From assembly GCA_023416055.1 (NCBI GenBank), contig JAEZIH010000017.1, positions 1 through 10,177 on the forward strand: 10,177 nt of DNA. Reading direction: 5' to 3'. Of the stretch, positions 6,772 through 10,177 are shown piece after piece. The translations under genes and the position numbers were made by a program. Under the pieces are notes generated by a model, which saw nothing but the letters and a program-made list of their open reading frames with translations, made no database searches and was not told the DNA's origin. Numbering within the stretch: the first letter of the stretch is position 1; every line of letters begins with the position of its first letter. Origin of the DNA: Pseudomonadota bacterium. GTDB taxonomy: Bacteria; Pseudomonadota; Alphaproteobacteria; Caulobacterales; Caulobacteraceae.

Positions 6772-7671
6772 ATGCTCGCCCTGCTGTTCGCCGCCGACCC
6801 GACCTGCGCCGCCGCCTTCGAGAGACTGAGGACCGAGGGATCGGTCGACGCCGCCTATGTCGCCCACGTCGCTTTCGTGAAGGCCGACGCGGGCGACGGG
6901 ACGCCCCGCTGGTTCCTCGTCGATACGGGGGCCAACCGAAGCGCGCTGGATGCGGGCGTGGCGCGGGGGCTGGACCTTCCGGACGAGGGCGGGACGACGG
7001 TCGAGGGAACCGGCGGCGTGGTGCAGGTCTCCAGCACGACCGTGCCGCGCTTCACCCTCGGCCCGGTGACGATGCGGCTGTCCCCCACCGTGTCGGACCT
7101 GTCGGGCCTGGCCGGACCGGAGGGCGAGCCGGTGGCCGGCATCGTCGGTTCGGACCTGTTCGGCAATCGGGTGCTGACCTTCGATTTCGAGCGCGGGCGG
7201 CTGGCGCTGGGCGAGGCGGACGAGGCGGCGGAGACGGCGGCGGCGTGCGGACGCGGCGAGGCCATGGCCGACGACAACGGCATCCCGCGGCTGGCCGGCG
7301 AGATCGACGGCCGACTGGTCGAGCTGCGCTATGATTCCGGGGCCGGAATCTTCGACAGCCCGCATCTGTGGATCAACCTGTCCGGGCCGCAGCACGCCGC
7401 CCTGCTGGACGGGCGCGATCCCGGCGAGCCGCTGCAGGTGCTGGGCGGCAGCGGGACCGGCGGAACGGTGCGCCTTCCGGTCTTTACGGCGGAGCGGTTC
7501 CGGCTGGGCGGCATGGAATGGGCCGAGCCGCGGCTGATCGTGCAGCCGCCGCAGGGCTATTTCGCGCGGCCGGAGGCGGTGGGCTTCGTCGGCAATGCGG
7601 CCTTCAGGCCGTTCGGCCTGGTGGTGGTCGACTATCCCGGCCGCCGGCTGACCGTGCCGCCGGCCGACTGA
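6772..7671 (+). CDS. Two-lobed retropepsin-like aspartic protease family protein
   Basis: The protein has 299 residues with two tandem retropepsin-like halves. Half one has FLVDTGANRSALD (D51-T-G-A, the catalytic triplet) and ends in GIVGSDLFGNRVLTFDFERGRLAL (123-146). Half two has LRYDSGAGIFDS (D188-S-G-A) and ends in GFVGNAAFRPFGLVVVDYPGRRLTV (271-295). This repeats the pattern of a flap, a G-x-x-G-x-x-x-F segment and a closing strand. Bacterial members are usually periplasmic, but here only a very short hydrophobic start (MLALLFAA) precedes the domain, so export is unclear. The ATG lacks a ribosome-binding site. An in-frame TAA lies about 40 bases upstream with no ATG, GTG or TTG start between, so this start is forced unless a downstream one is used. 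It is divergent from the COG0523 gene, with its stop abutting that of the CDF gene. The substrate is unknown. Confidence 0.85.
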   Translation: MLALLFAADPTCAAAFERLRTEGSVDAAYVAHVAFVKADAGDGTPRWFLVDTGANRSALDAGVARGLDLPDEGGTTVEGTGGVVQVSSTTVPRFTLGPVTMRLSPTVSDLSGLAGPEGEPVAGIVGSDLFGNRVLTFDFERGRLALGEADEAAETAAACGRGEAMADDNGIPRLAGEIDGRLVELRYDSGAGIFDSPHLWINLSGPQHAALLDGRDPGEPLQVLGGSGTGGTVRLPVFTAERFRLGGMEWAEPRLIVQPPQGYFARPEAVGFVGNAAFRPFGLVVVDYPGRRLTVPPAD

Positions 7672-8598
7672 TCAGCAGTCCGGGCAGTCCGGCAGGGGGC
7701 CGGTCTCGAGCTGCAGGGTGGTGTGGCCGATGTTGAAGCGGCGCCGCGCCAGCGACTGGGCCTCGGCCAGCAGGGCGGCGGCGTCGGCACGGTCGTGGAC
7801 CAGGTGTGCGGTCAACGCCGTCTCGGTGGTCGACAGGCCCCAGACGTGCAGGTCGTGCACCGCACTGACCCCCGGCAGGGCGAGGAAGGCGTCGCGGATC
7901 GCCGCCACGTCGACCCCGCGCGGCGCGGCGTCCAGCGCCAGGTTCACGGAGTCGCGGAGCAGGCCCCAGGTGCTCCACAGGATGACCACGACGATGCCGA
8001 GGCTGACGATCGGGTCGATCAGACTCCAGCCGCTGAACATGATGGCGGCGCCGGCCACGACCACGCCCAGCGACACGCCCGCGTCGGCCATCATGTGCAG
8101 ATAGGCGCCCCGCACGTTGAGGTCCTCGTGCTGGTCCTTGAGGAACAGCAGGGCGGTGCCGAGGTTGATGACGAAGCCGATGCCGGCGACCACCATGATG
8201 GTGGTCGAGCCCACCGGGGCGGGATCGTTGAAGCGGCGCACGGCCTCGAAGGCGATGGCCCCGCAGGCGAAGATCAGCAGGATGGCGTTGGCCAGGGCGG
8301 CGAGGACGGTGGCCTTGCCGTAGCCGTAGGTCTTGCCGGGGCCCGCGGCGCGGCGGGCCAGCCACGCGGCCCCGCCCGCCATGGCCAGGCCGAGCACGTC
8401 GGACAGGTTGTGGCCGGCGTCGGCCATCAGGGCGGTCGAGCCGCTAACGATCCCCGCTCCGAACTCGACGGCCACGAAGGCGAGGTTGACGATCAGGCCG
8501 ACGGCGTAGCGCCAGTCGCCGGTGTCGACCGGGCCGTGATGATGATGGCCGTGCCCATGATCGTGGCCGTGGTGATCGTGGGAGTGGTCGTGCGCCAT
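7672..8598 (-). CDS. Cation diffusion facilitator (CDF) zinc/cation exporter
   Basis: The protein has 308 residues. The N-terminus (3-21) is a His-rich tail with 12 histidines. Membrane helices follow from about 30 to 210. The transport site is shown by H63-N-L-S-D67 in helix 2 (ADAGHNLSDV) and H168-M-M-A-D172 in helix 5, the paired HxxxD of zinc-type CDFs. YGYGKATVLAALAN is the usual helix 2-3 loop. The C-terminal cytoplasmic domain (about 215-300) includes VHDLHVWGLSTTETALTAHLV. The protein ends in D-C-P-D-C, a likely extra metal site. Members exchange protons for Zn2+ and related ions out of the cytoplasm (ZitB/CzcD type). The ATG lies 10 bases after the stop of the permease gene, so the two form an operon. 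Confidence 0.95.
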   Translation of the reverse strand: MAHDHSHDHHGHDHGHGHHHHGPVDTGDWRYAVGLIVNLAFVAVEFGAGIVSGSTALMADAGHNLSDVLGLAMAGGAAWLARRAAGPGKTYGYGKATVLAALANAILLIFACGAIAFEAVRRFNDPAPVGSTTIMVVAGIGFVINLGTALLFLKDQHEDLNVRGAYLHMMADAGVSLGVVVAGAAIMFSGWSLIDPIVSLGIVVVILWSTWGLLRDSVNLALDAAPRGVDVAAIRDAFLALPGVSAVHDLHVWGLSTTETALTAHLVHDRADAAALLAEAQSLARRRFNIGHTTLQLETGPLPDCPDC

Positions 8599-8608
8599 GG
8601 GCCGAGCT

Positions 8609-9268
8609 TTACGGCCGATAGAGGACGACGAGAAGGCCGACGACGATCAGGGCGACGCCCAGCACCACGCCTTCATATCGGGCCCACCGCTCCAGTCGCA
8701 GCACCGACCAGCCCGCGCGGGCCAGCAGGGTGAACAGGGCCATGCCCAGGACGGTGCCAAGGGCGAACATCACCGTCAGGCCGGCGAGGGCGGCGAGACC
8801 GGCCTCGGCCTGGTTTAGATAGAAGGGCAGCAGGACCTCGCCCGGCGAGAGGGCCATGGTCGCGACCAGCGCCCCGAAGGCGGCGGCGTGCGAGACGGCC
8901 GGACCCGGAGCCTCGGCCGGGGAGCTGTCGTCGTCGGCGGCCGGACGGCGGGCCGAGCGGATCAGGTAGAAGCCGCCGAAGGCGAACAGCAGCACCGCCG
9001 AGAGATGGGGCAGGACGCCGGAGAGCCAGTGGTCCAGCGCCAGGCCGGCGGCCACGATCAGGGCGCCGACGACGGCGGTCACCGCCACGTGGGCCAGTCC
9101 TGCGGCGGCCACCGCGGCCATGACGCGGCGGACGGTCCAGCGCTGGGCGCGGCCGACGAGGACGAAGGGCAGCCAGTGGGTCGGCAGGGCGGCATGCAGG
9201 AATGCGGTGGCGAAGCCCAGCCCTAGGACGGACAGCAACACGGTCTGGTCGGGGGCCGAGGGCGACAT
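8609..9268 (-). CDS. Six-helix membrane protein, NicO/RcnA- or HupE-like metal permease
   Basis: The protein has 219 residues with about six membrane helices (10-29, 49-77, 86-103, 127-150, 157-183, 198-217). A soluble acidic loop (106-125, ADDDSSP) lies between helices 3 and 4. H25-A-A-L-P-T-H31 in helix 1 recalls the HAxxPxH metal motif of the NicO/RcnA nickel-cobalt family. H60 in helix 2 and SPGEVLLPFY (141-150) add candidate metal ligands. Family assignment is by motif resemblance, so HupE/UreJ-like or simply an uncharacterised permease remain possible. It is encoded directly upstream of the CDF exporter (10-base gap), and a Zur-like palindrome precedes it. Both point to metal transport, but neither shows direction or metal. 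Confidence 0.65.
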   Translation of the reverse strand: MSPSAPDQTVLLSVLGLGFATAFLHAALPTHWLPFVLVGRAQRWTVRRVMAAVAAAGLAHVAVTAVVGALIVAAGLALDHWLSGVLPHLSAVLLFAFGGFYLIRSARRPAADDDSSPAEAPGPAVSHAAAFGALVATMALSPGEVLLPFYLNQAEAGLAALAGLTVMFALGTVLGMALFTLLARAGWSVLRLERWARYEGVVLGVALIVVGLLVVLYRP

Positions 9269-9284
9269 CCCGGCCCCTGTAGCT

Positions 9285-9299
9285 TGTTACTTTATAACA
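9285..9299. promoter_or_regulatory. Zur-like operator overlapping a TATAAA element
   Basis: TGTTA (9285-9289) and TAACA (9295-9299) flank a 5-base centre, giving a 15-base palindrome in otherwise GC-rich DNA. The arms and spacing resemble the alphaproteobacterial Zur box as I remember it (TGTTA-n5-TAACA type). On the minus strand it contains TATAAA, a good -10 element, 16-25 bases ahead of the permease ATG. No good -35 hexamer is seen. Regulator identity is inferred. The only gene positioned for control is the permease-CDF operon. Confidence 0.5.
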
Positions 9300-9321
9300 G
9301 TCGAGCCGGAATCGGCCCCCG

Positions 9322-9903
9322 TCAGAACAGCCAGCCGTCGTCAGGGAGGCCGGACGCGTCGTGTCCGCCGGACCCGTCAGCGTCCAGGTCGAGGACGAGG
9401 ACGTGGTTGGCCTGGAGAAGCAGGGCGTCGGGGCGGGATCGGGCCGTCAGGAGCATATCGTCCTCAGCCGGCAGGACCAGCGGCAGGTCGCTGTCCCCGC
9501 CGAACAGGAAGTCGTCATCGATGACGCCGGGCAGGACCTGGGCCGCCCCGCCTGTCTTGGCCGGGAGAGATTCCTCGGCGACGTCGGGAAGAACCAGCGG
9601 CGATGGCCCGGCCGACAGCCCGCGATCGAGACCCGACCGGTCGCCGGCCGGCTCGCCGAAGCCGTCGAGGGGGGCGAAGTCGCCGGCGCCCCCGAAAAGG
9701 AAGTCATACCCGGGGCCGTCAGCCAGCAGGGCGTCGAGATCGAGGCCGCGCAGGCTGTCGACGAAGCCGCGGCTTTCCGTCACCGCGATCGCAAAGGGAT
9801 CGGGATCGGCGACAGCGGCGGCGGCCGGCGCATCGACACGCGCATCCGTCGCCAGGCCGGCCCGGGCGGGCGCCTCCTTGAGCGTACGGAATGCTGCGCG
9901 CAT
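9322..9903 (-). CDS. Acidic repetitive protein of unknown function
   Basis: The protein has 193 residues, and I do not recognise the family. After a basic N-terminus (MRAAFRTLKEAPARAG) it becomes strongly acidic and rich in D, G, L and A. Short repeats recur: DFLFGG twice (in GYDFLFGGAGDF and DDDFLFGGDSD), PLVLP twice (SPLVLPDV and LPLVLPAEDD) plus QVLPG. The last 30 residues carry LVLDLDADGSGGHD and end in DDGWLF. There is no membrane helix or clear Sec signal. An acidic, D/G-rich protein with a hydrophobic end could be a type I secretion substrate, but there are no canonical RTX nonapeptides, so this is speculation. The long open frame with codon use like its neighbours supports a real gene. 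The ATG at 9903 has only GAGGGG about ten bases upstream. It faces away from rplU and ends 23 bases before the Zur-like site. Confidence 0.65.
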   Translation of the reverse strand: MRAAFRTLKEAPARAGLATDARVDAPAAAAVADPDPFAIAVTESRGFVDSLRGLDLDALLADGPGYDFLFGGAGDFAPLDGFGEPAGDRSGLDRGLSAGPSPLVLPDVAEESLPAKTGGAAQVLPGVIDDDFLFGGDSDLPLVLPAEDDMLLTARSRPDALLLQANHVLVLDLDADGSGGHDASGLPDDGWLF

Positions 9904-10030
9904 GCTGATCTCGCCCCTCGACCGGCAGCGGCGTCCGGATAGCGCCGCTCGCCCAACCTATTCGCTTCCCCGACCCGGCGCAATCCGGTCGCGGGGCGCG
10001 GCCGCAGGCCCAGAAAGTCGGGCCCCCGCG

Positions 10031-10058
10031 TTGACTCGGCGGGCGCCTTCCGTATATG
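10031..10058 (+). promoter_or_regulatory. Probable sigma-70-type promoter of rplU
   Basis: TTGACT (10031-10036) and TATATG (10053-10058) are separated by 16 bases, with five and four matches to the sigma-70 hexamers. It is the best promoter-like pair in the 225-base gap between the divergent gene at 9903 and rplU. Transcription would start near 10065, leaving a leader of about 65 bases before the rplU ATG. Confidence 0.6.
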
Positions 10059-10070
10059 TCGCCGCTCTTC

Positions 10071-10106
10071 GCCCGCGGGGGGTCCCCGACGGGCGCTATT
10101 CTTTTT
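10071..10106 (+). terminator. Hairpin plus T-rich run in the rplU leader (candidate attenuator)
   Basis: GCCCG-CGGGG (10071-10080) pairs with CCCCG (10084-10088) and CGGGC (10090-10094). This gives a ten-pair GC stem with one bulged A (10089) and a GGT loop. GCTATTCTTTTT follows (10095-10106). This is intrinsic-terminator architecture, lying between the rplU promoter and start codon with no + strand gene upstream to end. It is therefore more likely a leader attenuator or regulatory fold than a gene-end terminator. Confidence 0.5.
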
Positions 10107-10128
10107 GCGTTTTCGCTGAGGCTTCAAC

Positions 10129-10177
10129 ATGTACGCGGTGATCAAGACCGGCGGCAAGCAGTACCGGGTCCAACCGG
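10129..10177 (+). CDS. rplU: 50S ribosomal protein L21, N-terminal part
   Basis: The first 16 codons are visible before the right edge. They read MYAVIKTGGKQYRVQP, the conserved N-terminus of bacterial L21, which binds 23S rRNA in the large subunit. GAGG lies seven bases upstream of the ATG as ribosome-binding site. A promoter-like pair and a terminator-like hairpin precede it (10031-10106). rpmA (L27) normally follows rplU, but it would be outside the window. Confidence 0.95.
   Translation, partial: MYAVIKTGGKQYRVQP

Noticed and set aside
8527..8595. ATGATGATGG-type repetitive DNA near the CDF start
   Set aside because: It encodes the His-rich N-terminus of the CDF transporter and is not an independent repeat.
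7723..8733. Long + strand open frame opposite the CDF and permease genes
   Set aside because: It is antisense to clear membrane transporters and its product is low-complexity.
9284..10141. Long + strand open frame running into rplU
   Set aside because: Ser/Arg/Pro-rich composition, overlaps the rplU start in another frame, and is opposite the acidic protein gene. The rplU start, promoter and leader hairpin explain the region better.

Overview
The window is high-GC alphaproteobacterial chromosome. The Caulobacteraceae (Brevundimonas/Caulobacter/Phenylobacterium type) fit best. The basis is gene content: DUF2093, an alphaproteobacterial small protein; a TadG-like start; an rplU start; MtgA; and an M2 peptidase lipoprotein. 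Codon use is GC-biased throughout, and the + strand carries long open shadows opposite the real genes. This is a family-level inference from recognition, not a database result. I see no insertion sequence, prophage, CRISPR array, tRNA or rRNA.

Layout from left to right. The 5' end of a TadG-like pilus-assembly gene runs off the left edge on the minus strand. Next come an ACE-like M2 zinc dipeptidase lipoprotein (279-2153) and, upstream of it on the same strand, the monofunctional transglycosylase mtgA (2231-2923). A 326-base gene-free stretch with tandem repeats and hairpins follows. Then two minus-strand transcription units lie head to tail. One is vapB-vapC-WD40 (4923 to 3250). The other is COG0523 GTPase-DUF1330-DUF2093 (6700 to 4951). 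Most junctions in both units are ATGA stop/start overlaps, so translation is probably coupled. A perfect 9+9 palindrome at 4915-4934 sits in the gap between the units and looks like the autoregulatory operator of the toxin-antitoxin pair.

Divergent from the COG0523 gene is a two-lobed retropepsin-like protein (6772-7671, +). Its stop codon abuts that of a CDF-type zinc/cation exporter (7672-8598, -). The exporter is the second gene of an operon with a six-helix NicO/RcnA-like permease (8609-9268). A Zur-like palindrome overlaps a TATAAA element just upstream of that permease. With the His-rich COG0523 protein, this makes 5.6-9.3 kb a metal-handling neighbourhood.

The right end holds an acidic, internally repetitive protein of unknown function (9322-9903, -) and the first 16 codons of rplU (ribosomal protein L21, +). 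Between the rplU promoter and its start codon lies a GC-rich hairpin followed by a T-rich run, a candidate leader attenuator.

No complete novel defence or mobile system is evident. The points most worth a second look are the WD40 gene coupled to vapC, the Zur-like box in front of an apparent exporter operon, and the rplU leader hairpin.
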